64,000 nucleotides of DNA. Source: Hymenobacter frigidus (GTDB taxonomy: Bacteria > Bacteroidota > Bacteroidia > Cytophagales > Hymenobacteraceae). The stretch is from contig NZ_BMGY01000003.1 in NCBI RefSeq assembly GCF_014640435.1, positions 124,001 through 188,000 on the forward strand, given 5' to 3'. The position numbers and the translations under genes were made by a program. The notes under the pieces are model-generated. The model did not search any database. It was given only the letters and a program-made list of their open reading frames with translations, and was not told where the DNA came from. This document shows positions 25,302 through 33,879 of this stretch, piece by piece. Every line of letters begins with the position of its first letter. The first letter of the stretch is position 1.

Positions 25302-26078
25302 TCAGGCTTTGCCAAACATGCGTTGCAGGCCCGGCCAGAGGCGTTTTTTCAGGCTGACATCATACTCCACCAAATCAACGGTGGCGGAGGCCAGGTAGGA
25401 GAGACCCAAGCCGGGAAACTGGACTGGCTCATAAATCTGGGTATTGCGGATGGTGACATCCAGCAGGTTTTTGCCGAAGGCGATGATATCAGCCGCTGCC
25501 AGTTCTTTGCGCAGGTTAGCCAAGGCTACCGGCAGTTCCGCTTCCACGTTCACCAGCAGCACGTCTTCCATTACGTAGCCCAGTGCCTGCAGCATCTTGT
25601 TGAGAAACACGTTGCGATGCAACCGCAGGAATTGTTCGTGCGGCATCCGGAACAGCAGCACTACGCCCTGCATGTTGTTACCCAGCACGCTGAACGGCGT
25701 GAGCAGCACCGGCGGTACCGCGGGCGTTGCGGGAAAAGCAGCGCCTGCAGCAACGGGTGCTATCGCCGCCACCGCAGGCGCTGGACTAGCCACCGGCACT
25801 AGCTCTTTCGCCACCAGGCGCTCCAGTCCCGCCGAAGGCTTGCTAAAGGCCATGGACGGTTGGCTCGATAGCCGGGAAGGGGCCACAGCTATGGGGGCTA
25901 AGATGGGGGCTGCAGCCGGTGGTGGGGTGGGACGTGCCGGTTCGGCGGGGGTAGCTTTTGCCAGGGGCACTTGCTCCGCAACTGCGCTGACAACGCCCGC
26001 AGCAGCCGGCTCGGCCGGTATGTAGAGCGTCACGTCGGTGTAGAAATTTTCGAGAAAAGCCAGCTTTTTAGCAGTCAT
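25302..26078 (-). CDS. Hypothetical protein with Ala/Pro-rich linker
   Basis: 258 residues from ATG 26078 (MTAKKLAFLENFYTD); a longer start at 26129 is possible. No family was recognised. Three parts can be seen: a short conserved-looking N-terminus (FLENFYTDVTLYIP), ~100 residues of Ala/Pro/Val-rich low-complexity linker, and a compact C-terminal domain of ~120 residues (LLFRMPHEQFLRLHRNVFLN to the basic end LKKRLWPGLQRMFGK). There is no signal peptide or membrane helix, so it is probably cytoplasmic. The short N-terminal peptide plus long linker resembles proteins that tether one domain to a partner complex, but this is speculation. It converges on the TlpA-like gene. Confidence 0.6.
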   Translation of the reverse strand: MTAKKLAFLENFYTDVTLYIPAEPAAAGVVSAVAEQVPLAKATPAEPARPTPPPAAAPILAPIAVAPSRLSSQPSMAFSKPSAGLERLVAKELVPVASPAPAVAAIAPVAAGAAFPATPAVPPVLLTPFSVLGNNMQGVVLLFRMPHEQFLRLHRNVFLNKMLQALGYVMEDVLLVNVEAELPVALANLRKELAAADIIAFGKNLLDVTIRNTQIYEPVQFPGLGLSYLASATVDLVEYDVSLKKRLWPGLQRMFGKA

Positions 26079-26169
26079 GACGGAGAAAGCTTGATTGTGG
26101 AATCGAAACGCGGTACCTGAAGCTACCAAGATACTAATGGCTTACCGGTACCTAAAATAAGCGTCCGGA

Positions 26170-26688
26170 CTAATCCAGTGCAAACAACGCTTTCAGCTCC
26201 TGGGCCTCGGCGGGCTTCATTCGGCCGGCCAGCACCAGGCGGAGCTGACGGCGGCGCAAGGCTCCGTCGTAGAGCTTGATTTCCTCATCGGTTTCGGGCA
26301 GAGCTTCGGGTACATCGATGGGCCGTCCGGCTTGGTCGACGGCTACGAAGGTGAAAAAGGCTTCGTTGGTTTTCAGCTTCGTGCCACTGGGAATATCCTC
26401 GGCCCACACATCGATGTGCACTTCCATGCTGGAACTGAACGACCGCGTCACCTGGGCCTGCAGTGTGACCACGTTGCCCAGCCGAATGCTGTCGCGGAAC
26501 GACACGTTATCGACCGAAGCGGTGACCACAATGCGGTTGGAGTGCTTTTGGGCGGAGATGGCGGCGGCGATGTCCATCAGGTGCATCATGCGGCCCCCCA
26601 TCAGGTTATTGAGGGTGTTGGTGTCGTTGGGCAGCACCAGCTCGGTCATGATGACGAAGGAGTTGGAGACGGGTTTTTGCTTGCGCAC
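26170..26688 (-). CDS. Acyl-CoA thioesterase (hotdog fold)
   Basis: A 172-residue thioesterase hydrolysing acyl-CoA. The family signature is clear: TELVLPNDTNTLNNLMGGRM followed by MHLMDIAAAISAQKH, TASVDNVSFRD, and KLKTNEAFFTFVAVDQAG. No ATG gives the usual N-terminus: GTG 26688 yields MRKQKPVSNSFVIMTELVLP, with the number of residues typical before TELVLP. ATG 26649 would be 13 residues shorter. The longer frame up to 26751 overlaps the -7 element and is unlikely to be translated. Confidence 0.9.
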   Translation of the reverse strand: MRKQKPVSNSFVIMTELVLPNDTNTLNNLMGGRMMHLMDIAAAISAQKHSNRIVVTASVDNVSFRDSIRLGNVVTLQAQVTRSFSSSMEVHIDVWAEDIPSGTKLKTNEAFFTFVAVDQAGRPIDVPEALPETDEEIKLYDGALRRRQLRLVLAGRMKPAEAQELKALFALD

Positions 26689-26750
26689 GGTGTAGTTTGG
26701 GTAAATGGTAAGCGGCCGGCCCAACCGAATAAACCCCGGTAGCCTTGGCA

Positions 26751-26758
26751 CAAAGGTA
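26751..26758 (-). promoter_or_regulatory. -7 promoter element TACCTTTG for the thioesterase
   Basis: Perfect TACCTTTG on the minus strand, 63 bp before the preferred GTG start at 26688. Its position argues against the longer upstream start. Confidence 0.6.
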
Positions 26759-26787
26759 CGGCCGCTAACAGGCCAGCCGAAAGGCTA

Positions 26788-26816
26788 CAAAAAAGCCCCA
26801 ACGGTACGCTGGGGCT
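26788..26816 (-). terminator. Terminator of the first M43 protease gene
   Basis: On the minus strand AGCCCCA and TGGGGCT (26810-26816 with 26794-26800) form a stem followed by T6, 41 bp past the protease stop. Confidence 0.85.
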
Positions 26817-26856
26817 CTCGAACCGTGAGAAAGCTTGCTGGTGAAAAGGCCGTAGC

Positions 26857-29034
26857 TTATTCCACCGTCAGCTTGCTGCTGTACGTTTCGCCGTCGAGCG
26901 AGATACGCACCACATAAATGCCGGCTGGCAGCGTGCGGCCAGCGGCCAGCAGAGGCAGGGTTTGCTGGCCGGCCCCGTAGGTCTTGGCTGGCAGCGTGAG
27001 CACATCGCGGCCGAGCAAGTCGGTCAGGCGCAGCTGGATTTTGGTGCTGGCCGTCAGGTTCACGTGCACGGCCGTGGCGTTGGTCATCGGGTTGGGGTAC
27101 ACGCTTATGCCCCGGCTGCTCAACGCATCGGCCTTGGTGGCCAGCGGGCTGCTGATGCGCAGGTTGTCCAGGTAGAAGTTGTTGCCCTGGGGCGAACCGT
27201 TCACTATTTGCAGGCGCAACTTAAACAGGCCGCTGCCCTGGTACTGGCTTGGAATCGGCACGGTAAGGTCCTGCCACTCGCTGCTGGATGCGGGCGTGTA
27301 GCCGTCAATCGGCGTCAGGCCCTGGGTGGAAAGGGACGCCGGGTAATATACTGTGGGGAGCGACCAGGTAGTGCCGCAATCACTGCTGAACGAAATGCGC
27401 AGCTGGTCGTTGGCGCCGGCCGTGCGAAGGGCGTAAGCGCGGGCAAACGTCAGCACTGTGCCCGCCGAAGCCGAAGCTAAGTTGATGTTGGGCGAAACCA
27501 ACGTCGTGATGGTGCCAGCGGGGTAGCTGCGGTTGCTCACTACTAAATACGCACTGCCAGTGGCCGCCGAAAAAGCCGTCTGTCGGCGCCAGGCAAACGA
27601 GCTGGAAGCCAAGCCCGTACTGGTGACACCAGCCGTTTCGTAGTTGCGCAAGGAAGGGGCCGCAAAAGTATTGGGGAAGTTACTGTCCTCGAATGACTCA
27701 GCGTAGGGAGCCGTCTCGCCCCCGGTGGGGCCCTCCACGCGGATGTAATCCGTGCGGGTTGACGTGCTGCTGCCCACACCGTTGGACACCGTTTCGGTCA
27801 CCGGGTAAATGCCGGCCGTGGCATAGCTCACCGTGACAGTAGGTCCGGTGGCAGTAGCGGGCGTGCCGCCGGGAAACGACCAGCCATACGTGATGGTACT
27901 ACTAGTCGCGGTGGTGTTGTAGGAGTAGTCGCGCAGCGTGACGGGGGTATTGATGCAAACGCTGGTTCCCGTGATGGCGGCAAAAGCCGCGATAGGAGCA
28001 CAGTTGGGAGCCACAAAACCATCGGTGGTACCGGTAGAAACCAGGTTCGCCGGGGTGGTGAGCCCCGTGCGGATGGTGTTGAGCACGTTGCGCATCAGGG
28101 CTTTCTGCCCTTGGGTAAACATGGTGGGGCAGGACGCGTAATCCATAAAATTCTGCACGTTGGCCAGGGTGGCGCAGGGCGAGTAGCTCAGGTCGCAGTT
28201 AAAAGTGCCATCGGTCGGCGGCGTGTCGGCCACGAAGTCCGTGCCGCTGCAGTTGCCGGTGCCAGGATTGTTGGTTTGGCCCCAGGGGTGCGACAAACCG
28301 AAATAGTGGCCGATTTCGTGAGTGGCCGTGCGGCTCAAGGCGCGGCTGGGGTTGCTGGTGCCCTGGTTCCCGAACCAGTCGCCGCGCACCACGAAGCCAT
28401 CGCGCTGGGGCGTCGAGTTCTGCGGCAGGTTGGAATAGCCCAGCACAATGCCCCCCGCCGACGGGGTTCCGATGCTGCCGACCACCCAAATATTGAGGTA
28501 GCGGTCACGGTCCCAAATGGATACGGCCTGCACCGAGCCACTCTGGTTGTCATTAACGAGGTTGGGGGCGTAGTGACGGGTAATGCCCGTGGTGCAGCTG
28601 CCATTGGGGTCCACTTTGGCCAGCCTGAACTGGAAGCCCAGCGAGGCCGCAATTGGGCGGAACGGCGCTACCGTATTAGCCGTGTCGGCGTTCTGTTTCT
28701 GATAGTCAATGTTAAGTTGGTTAATAGCGCTGGCAATCTGTTGGTCACTAATGTTATTAGCGCCGCCAGAATGAATGACGTGGACTACCACTGGGATAGT
28801 CACATCGGGCGTGGCAGCCATGCCGCGCTGCTGCAGGCTCATGGTAGCCAGTTTTTGGTAGAGTGCCTGCTGCGCTTCTCTGGCACCCGGGTGCTCGGCA
28901 AAGTAGCGCTCCTGCTCGGCTACGGCCCCGCACCAATTACGGCCGCGCTCACTGGCTACATTTTGAGCGCTAGCTCCTAAACCCATCAGGGCCAGGGCTA
29001 GAGTCAGCACCGAGGGTAAAACTTTTTTAAACAT
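26857..29034 (-). CDS. M43 (pappalysin/cytophagalysin) metalloprotease with PKD domain, T9SS cargo
   Basis: A 725-residue secreted zinc protease from ATG 29034 (MFKKVLPSVLTL...ASAQ signal). A propeptide-like region leads to VTIPVVVHVIHSGG, then the catalytic site THEIGHYFGLSHPWG (HExxHxxGxxH) at about residue 250, with the downstream NFMDYASC Met-turn. A PKD domain follows (VTLRDYSYNTT...YGWSFPGGTP...GIYPVTETVSNG), then a ~190-residue beta-rich (MAM-like) region and a T9SS type A tail (GISVYPNPMTNATAV, LPAGIYVVRIS, SSKLTVE). It is a tandem paralogue of the next gene upstream. Confidence 0.95.
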   Translation of the reverse strand: MFKKVLPSVLTLALALMGLGASAQNVASERGRNWCGAVAEQERYFAEHPGAREAQQALYQKLATMSLQQRGMAATPDVTIPVVVHVIHSGGANNISDQQIASAINQLNIDYQKQNADTANTVAPFRPIAASLGFQFRLAKVDPNGSCTTGITRHYAPNLVNDNQSGSVQAVSIWDRDRYLNIWVVGSIGTPSAGGIVLGYSNLPQNSTPQRDGFVVRGDWFGNQGTSNPSRALSRTATHEIGHYFGLSHPWGQTNNPGTGNCSGTDFVADTPPTDGTFNCDLSYSPCATLANVQNFMDYASCPTMFTQGQKALMRNVLNTIRTGLTTPANLVSTGTTDGFVAPNCAPIAAFAAITGTSVCINTPVTLRDYSYNTTATSSTITYGWSFPGGTPATATGPTVTVSYATAGIYPVTETVSNGVGSSTSTRTDYIRVEGPTGGETAPYAESFEDSNFPNTFAAPSLRNYETAGVTSTGLASSSFAWRRQTAFSAATGSAYLVVSNRSYPAGTITTLVSPNINLASASAGTVLTFARAYALRTAGANDQLRISFSSDCGTTWSLPTVYYPASLSTQGLTPIDGYTPASSSEWQDLTVPIPSQYQGSGLFKLRLQIVNGSPQGNNFYLDNLRISSPLATKADALSSRGISVYPNPMTNATAVHVNLTASTKIQLRLTDLLGRDVLTLPAKTYGAGQQTLPLLAAGRTLPAGIYVVRISLDGETYSSKLTVE

Positions 29035-29189
29035 ATGGAGATGTTGGGGGAATAAAATGCCGGAAAAGGAGGAAGGGGGGAAACGGGTGGTAAACTCAAA
29101 AGCGGATTTAGCCAACGGATACGGCGCTCACCACTACCGGACTTATCAAAAACACACACGCTACAAGGTCAACTTCAGGAATAATTTCC

Positions 29190-31403
29190 TTATTCTACCA
29201 CGAGCTTAGTGGCCCAACGTGCAGTTGCTGAGCGCAGTTCAATCAGGTAGATGCCGGGCGCAGGGCGCGGGGCACCCGCCAGCAGGGGCAGGGTTTGGCG
29301 GCCCGCCCGGCCCTGCAGGCGCGTGGCGGGCCGCACCAGGCGGCCCAGCACATCGGTCAGGCGCACTTCGACCATCCCCGCGAGGGGCAGCGTGAATTCT
29401 ATTGCGGTTTCAGCCGTGAGCGGATTGGGAAAAACGAGGAGCGGGGCGCCCGCCGAATTGCTGCCGCGGCTGGCCAGCGTCGTGGCTGCCCCGATGGCCA
29501 GTTTGTCGACGTACAAATTATTGCCGCCGTTGCTAATCAGCTGCAAGCGGACCTGAAAACGGCTGGTATAGTAGCTGGCCGGAATATCCAGGCGCAGCTG
29601 CTTCCAGTCGGCGGCGACTTTAGGCGTGAAGCCGTACACGCGCAGCGTGTCGCGGGTGTTCAGGTCGCCCGGAAAGTAGTTGCGCTGATTCAGCCAAGTC
29701 AGGCCGCAGTCGGTGCTGAACTGCACGCTGAGGTAGTCGTTGGTCGTCACGGGGCGCAGGGCGTACGACCGGTCAAACGTGAGCACGGCCGGGTTGGCGG
29801 CCGAGTAGCCGCTCAGGTTAATGTTGGGCGAAGCAATGCGCGTTTGGGTGCCCAGGGGAACCAACGAATTGCTTACCGTGACGCAGGCGTTGCCATCGCT
29901 CGATTGCAGGCCGCCGGCCACGTTCACGACGCGCCGCCAGCGCGCCGCGCCCAGCGTGGAGCTGGACGACGCCTCCCAGTTGCGCAGGTCAGGAACCGCG
30001 AAGTTGAGCGGGAACGCGGCCGCCTCGAATGATTCTGCCACCGGGCCAGCCAGGCCCGCGTTGCCTCCGGTCACTTGCATCAGGCCGGCGCGGGTGGCGG
30101 TGCCACTGCCGCCGGCCGTGGTCACGGTCAGCGTTACGCCGTAGATGCCGCCGTTGGGATAAGTTACCACCGGGTTGGCCAGGGTGGAAGCAGCGGGTAC
30201 GCCGCCCGGGAACTGCCAGGCGTAGCTCGCGCCACCGCCCGTGAGGGCAGCGTTGTAGGAGTAGTCGGTAAACGCTACGGACGAGCCTTCGCAAACCATC
30301 GTAGCCGCGGGCCGAAACGCCACTATCGGCGCGCAGGGGCCGCCCGCGAAGCCGCTATTGGTACCCGTAGCCAGCAGGTTGGCCGGGGTGGTGAGCTGCT
30401 GCCGGCAGCTCAGCTGGAGCGAAGCCCGCATCACGGCGCGCTGGCCCAGCGTGAACATGCGCGAGCAGCTCGCATAATCCATGTAGTTCTGGGTGTTGGC
30501 CAGCACGGGCTGGCCGGTTTGCGGGTCGGTGCAGGGCGCGAAGGCCAGGTTGCAGCCGCTTTGGGCCCCGGTGGTGGTGGGCGTATCGGCAATGCCGTCG
30601 CTCAGGCCGCAGTTGCTGGGCAGGCCCGGCGTGTTGCTGCCGCCCCAGGTGTGGGGCAGGCCAAAGTAGTGGCCAATTTCGTGGGTCATCGAGCGCACCG
30701 CCAGGTTGCCACCGCCCGAAGTGCCGATGCTGCCAAACTGGACGTTGCGTATCACAATGCCGTCCACGCTGCCGCCCGAGCAGGGCAGGTAGGCGTAGCC
30801 GCCGGCCCCGTTGGCACTGGTGCAAATCCAGACGTTCAGGTACTTGCCCTGGTCCCACTTAATGAGGTTCTTCACCCGGTCGTCGCCGATGCTGGTGTCG
30901 GTGGAGTACGTGCGGGTGATGCCCGTGGTGCAGTTGCCGTTGGGGTCCAGCTTGGCCAGCTTCATCTGGAAGCCGACGTTGGCATAGCGGGCCCGAAAAA
31001 ACGGGATGACATCGGCGGTGTCGCGGTTGGTCTTGCTAAAATCCTCGTTGATAACCCGCATGGCATCCAGCACCTGCGCATCGGAAATGTTGCTGCTGCC
31101 GCCGTTGTGAATGATGTGCATCACCACGGGTACTGTCACATCGGGGGTGGCCAGCAGGCGGGCCTGGGCGGCGGGGCTCATCTGAGCTACTTCCCGCAAA
31201 AACGCCTTGTAGGCCTGTTCCGCGCCCGGCTGCCGGGCAAAGGCCGCCTGCTGGGCACTGTCGAAGGCGCAACGCAGACCGGTGCGGTGTTCGGGGTAGG
31301 CGCGGGTCACGCCTTCGGGCGTTTGCGCGGTGGCCGCGTGGGCCAGGGTTATCACTCCAACTCCCAGCAACCAGCGCCGGGAAGCGCGTAACATTTTCAG
31401 CAT
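29190..31403 (-). CDS. M43 metalloprotease with PKD domain, T9SS cargo (tandem paralogue)
   Basis: A 737-residue paralogue of the preceding protease with the same domain order: signal peptide (RWLLGVGVITLAHAATAQ), VTVPVVMHIIHNGG, zinc site THEIGHYFGLPHTWGG, Met-turn NYMDYASC, a PKD domain (YAWQFPGGVPAAST), a beta-rich domain and a T9SS tail (LLVFPNPLTAETAI, APGIYLIELR, ATKLVVE). ATG 31403 or 31394 both fit; the longer open frame is Arg-rich and lacks a signal. The pair is separated by 155 bp and probably arose by tandem duplication. Confidence 0.95.
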   Translation of the reverse strand: MLKMLRASRRWLLGVGVITLAHAATAQTPEGVTRAYPEHRTGLRCAFDSAQQAAFARQPGAEQAYKAFLREVAQMSPAAQARLLATPDVTVPVVMHIIHNGGSSNISDAQVLDAMRVINEDFSKTNRDTADVIPFFRARYANVGFQMKLAKLDPNGNCTTGITRTYSTDTSIGDDRVKNLIKWDQGKYLNVWICTSANGAGGYAYLPCSGGSVDGIVIRNVQFGSIGTSGGGNLAVRSMTHEIGHYFGLPHTWGGSNTPGLPSNCGLSDGIADTPTTTGAQSGCNLAFAPCTDPQTGQPVLANTQNYMDYASCSRMFTLGQRAVMRASLQLSCRQQLTTPANLLATGTNSGFAGGPCAPIVAFRPAATMVCEGSSVAFTDYSYNAALTGGGASYAWQFPGGVPAASTLANPVVTYPNGGIYGVTLTVTTAGGSGTATRAGLMQVTGGNAGLAGPVAESFEAAAFPLNFAVPDLRNWEASSSSTLGAARWRRVVNVAGGLQSSDGNACVTVSNSLVPLGTQTRIASPNINLSGYSAANPAVLTFDRSYALRPVTTNDYLSVQFSTDCGLTWLNQRNYFPGDLNTRDTLRVYGFTPKVAADWKQLRLDIPASYYTSRFQVRLQLISNGGNNLYVDKLAIGAATTLASRGSNSAGAPLLVFPNPLTAETAIEFTLPLAGMVEVRLTDVLGRLVRPATRLQGRAGRQTLPLLAGAPRPAPGIYLIELRSATARWATKLVVE

Positions 31404-31540
31404 AAACAGAAAAAAAGTGTGCTTGCTTCTTGGCCGCCAGCGCGGGCTTACTGCCCCGCGCCCTTTGGCGTGGGGTTCCCCGGCGGGGCCTAACAAGAAG
31501 CAAGTTACGCGGTCATCGCCCGGCCAGCGCCATCGTGAAT

Positions 31541-32152
31541 TCAGGTCGGCCAGCCCCCGGCCCCGAGCAAGGGCACAAACCGAAATTCCTCAAACTCCTC
31601 GCGCACGAATGCTTCCGGCCCCTCACGGGTCACGCGCACCATGCGTTGAGATTGGCTGTCGCCCACCGGAATCACCAGCCGACCACCTACGCGCAACTGG
31701 CGCAGCAAGGCCGGCGGCAGGCCCGGCGCGCCGGCCGTGACCAGAATGCCATCGAAGGGCGCGCGGGCGGGCAGGCCCAAGGTGCCGTCGCCGCAATACA
31801 AACTAGCTCCGCCCGCGCCCATGGCCGCCAGCCGCTGTCGGGTGCGCGCAAATAGCACTTCGTTGAACTCAACGCTGTCGACGTGGGGAGTGAGGCGCAG
31901 CAGCACCGCGCACTGGTAGCCCGAGCCCGTACCGATTTCCAGGACGTGGTCGGTGGGCTGCACGCCCAGGAGCTGGGTTTGGAAGGCCACCGTGTAAGGC
32001 TGCGAAATAGTCTGGCCCTCGCCAATGGGAAAGGCCTTGTCCTGGTAGGCGTGGGTTTCGAAGGCCGGCTCGAAGAACAGGTGGCGCGGCACGGCCCCCA
32101 GCGCCGCCAGCACCGGCTCGTTGTGAATGCCCTTTAGGCGCAGCTCGCGCAC
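31541..32152 (-). CDS. pcm: Protein-L-isoaspartate O-methyltransferase
   Basis: Methylates isoaspartyl residues to start repair of aged proteins. The 203-residue product has PRHLFFEPAFETHAYQDKAFPIGEGQTISQPYTVA split over the substrate loop, the SAM site VLEIGTGSGYQCAVL, GDGTLGLP and ILVTAGAPGLPP. The only conventional start is GTG 32152 (MRELRLKGIHNEP). However, the in-frame codons just upstream read DTYRHQGQRRALV, which looks like the conserved N-terminus of Bacteroidota Pcm and has no ATG, GTG or TTG before it. The true start may be a rare codon such as ATT or CTG near 32215. The GTG-started form is nearly full length compared with the 208-residue E. coli enzyme. Confidence 0.93.
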   Translation of the reverse strand: MRELRLKGIHNEPVLAALGAVPRHLFFEPAFETHAYQDKAFPIGEGQTISQPYTVAFQTQLLGVQPTDHVLEIGTGSGYQCAVLLRLTPHVDSVEFNEVLFARTRQRLAAMGAGGASLYCGDGTLGLPARAPFDGILVTAGAPGLPPALLRQLRVGGRLVIPVGDSQSQRMVRVTREGPEAFVREEFEEFRFVPLLGAGGWPT

Positions 32153-32304
32153 CAGCGCCCGCCGCTGGCCCTGGTGGCGGTAAGTGTCCGGAAGTGGTGA
32201 GATGGCGTGCAGATAAATGAGTGAACAAAAAGGAGGGAGCGAGGCGCGAGTGAAAAAATCGCCTCTTTGCCAATGTCAGCGTCCGACAACTACCCGCAGG
32301 CTCA

Positions 32305-32312
32305 TACCTTTG
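32305..32312 (+). promoter_or_regulatory. -7 promoter element TACCTTTG for the sugar transferase
   Basis: Perfect TACCTTTG. The GTG at 32317 lies only 5 bp downstream, too close to be in the transcript, which supports a later start. Confidence 0.55.
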
Positions 32313-32364
32313 CCAGGTGCGGTGCTCCTCCACAGGCCGCGAAAATACTACCCAATTTGTCGTT

Positions 32365-33786
32365 TTGCAGCTAATTCGCCGCTTTCAGTACATCAAGCTC
32401 GTGGCTGCCGACTTTGGCGCGGCGCTGGTAGCATGGATGTGTTTTTACCTCGTTCGCAAATATTTGCTCAACGAACTGACGGGCTACCGGTTCACCGAAG
32501 GTGCCTTGTTCGACCTCACGGGTTCGGCCGTGTTCATCGCCGTATTCTGGACCGTGCTCTACACGCTGGTGGGCGAATACCGCGATATCTACCGCAAGTC
32601 GCGCCTGGCCGAAATCATCCGGCTGGCGCGGGTGTCGGTACTCGGGGCAGTGGTCATCTTCTTCACGCTGCTGCTCGATGACCAAGGCGTAATGAACTAC
32701 CGGGCTTATTATAAGACCTTTACGGCATACTACCTGCTGCATTTCTTCATCACGGCCATTTTGCGCACCTGGGCCGTGAGTAGCGTGCAGCGTCAGATTT
32801 ATAAGGGCCGGATTTCATTTCCCACGCTGCTGGTGGGCTCCAATGCGCTGGCTTTGAATACCTTTCACGAGTTAGCTCGTACCAGTCGCCACCTGGGCCT
32901 GCGCCTGATTGGATTCACGCCCGTGGGCGATACCGTGGACCCTGAGCTCGCGGCGGAGCTGCCCGCCAACGGCCCGTACCAACGCCTGCCCGCTCTGGTG
33001 CGCGCGCTCAAAGTCGAGCAGATTGTTATTGCCCTCGAGCCCAGCGAGCACCGGCTTATTCAGGATATCCTGGCGCTGCTGGAAGGCACGCCGGCCCGCG
33101 TGAGCATTCTGCCCGACCTCTACCAGATGCTGCTGGGCTCGGTGAAGGTGAACCACTTATTTGGCACGCCACTCATCGAAATCAAGCAGGATTTGCTGCC
33201 GGTGTGGCAGGCGGTGCTCAAGCGGGTGATTGACGTGGGGGGCTCGGCGCTGTTTCTGGTCCTGGCCTGGTGGGTGTATGCCTTCACGGCCGTGATGGTG
33301 AAACTGTCCTCGCCCGGACCGGTATTTTACCGGCAGGTGCGAATCGGACGTAATGGCCTGCCGTTCAATATTATCAAGTTTCGCTCGATGTTCACCGACG
33401 CTGAGAAAACGGGCCCGGCCCTGAGCTCGGACTACGACCCGCGCATCACCAAGTGGGGCCGTTTCATGCGCAAGGTCCGCCTCGACGAGCTGCCCCAGTT
33501 CTGGAACGTAATAAAAGGCGACATGAGCATTGTAGGTCCGCGTCCGGAGCGCCAGTTTTTCATCGACCAGATTGTGAAAATCGCGCCCCACTACCGCCAC
33601 CTGCACCGCGTGCGCCCCGGCCTCACCTCGCTGGGCCAGGTGAAATACGGCTACGCCGAAACCGTGGCGCAGATGGTGGAGCGGCTCAAATTCGATATTC
33701 TCTATATCGAAAACATGAGCCTGGCCATGGACTTCCGGGTCCTGCTCTACACGCTGAAGATTATCATGGAAGGACGGGGTAAGTAG
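32365..33786 (+). CDS. Polyprenyl glycosylphosphotransferase (WcaJ-like)
   Basis: A 473-residue inner-membrane enzyme that transfers a sugar-1-phosphate to undecaprenyl phosphate, starting exopolysaccharide or glycan synthesis. Four N-terminal helices (VAADFGAALVAWMCFYL etc.) and a CoA-binding-like domain (TLLVGSNALALNTF, QIVIALEPSEH) precede the fifth helix and the catalytic bacterial sugar transferase domain: KRVIDVGGSALFLVL, GPVFYRQVRIGRNGLPFNII, KFRSM, KVRLDELPQFWNVIKGDMS, VGPRPER, RPGLTSLGQV. TTG 32365 (MQLIRRFQYIKL) is preferred; GTG 32317 would begin within the expected transcription start area. No glycosyltransferase cluster surrounds it. Confidence 0.93.
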   Translation: MQLIRRFQYIKLVAADFGAALVAWMCFYLVRKYLLNELTGYRFTEGALFDLTGSAVFIAVFWTVLYTLVGEYRDIYRKSRLAEIIRLARVSVLGAVVIFFTLLLDDQGVMNYRAYYKTFTAYYLLHFFITAILRTWAVSSVQRQIYKGRISFPTLLVGSNALALNTFHELARTSRHLGLRLIGFTPVGDTVDPELAAELPANGPYQRLPALVRALKVEQIVIALEPSEHRLIQDILALLEGTPARVSILPDLYQMLLGSVKVNHLFGTPLIEIKQDLLPVWQAVLKRVIDVGGSALFLVLAWWVYAFTAVMVKLSSPGPVFYRQVRIGRNGLPFNIIKFRSMFTDAEKTGPALSSDYDPRITKWGRFMRKVRLDELPQFWNVIKGDMSIVGPRPERQFFIDQIVKIAPHYRHLHRVRPGLTSLGQVKYGYAETVAQMVERLKFDILYIENMSLAMDFRVLLYTLKIIMEGRGK

Positions 33787-33824
33787 GGTTGAGGATGACC
33801 AACGCTTCCTTCTTTTAGCACGCG

Positions 33825-33832
33825 TACCTTTG
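33825..33832 (+). promoter_or_regulatory. -7 promoter element TACCTTTG for mnmA
   Basis: Perfect TACCTTTG, 48 bp before the mnmA ATG. Confidence 0.55.
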
Positions 33833-33879
33833 CCAGTGCCGGCCGGAACCATTCAAGCTCCGGGCGAATTGCACCACTT

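Noticed and set aside
28111..28980. Long open frames antisense to the M43 proteases (also 30075-31391)
   Set aside because: Ala/Gly/Val-rich shadows of high-GC coding sequence with no recognisable domain.
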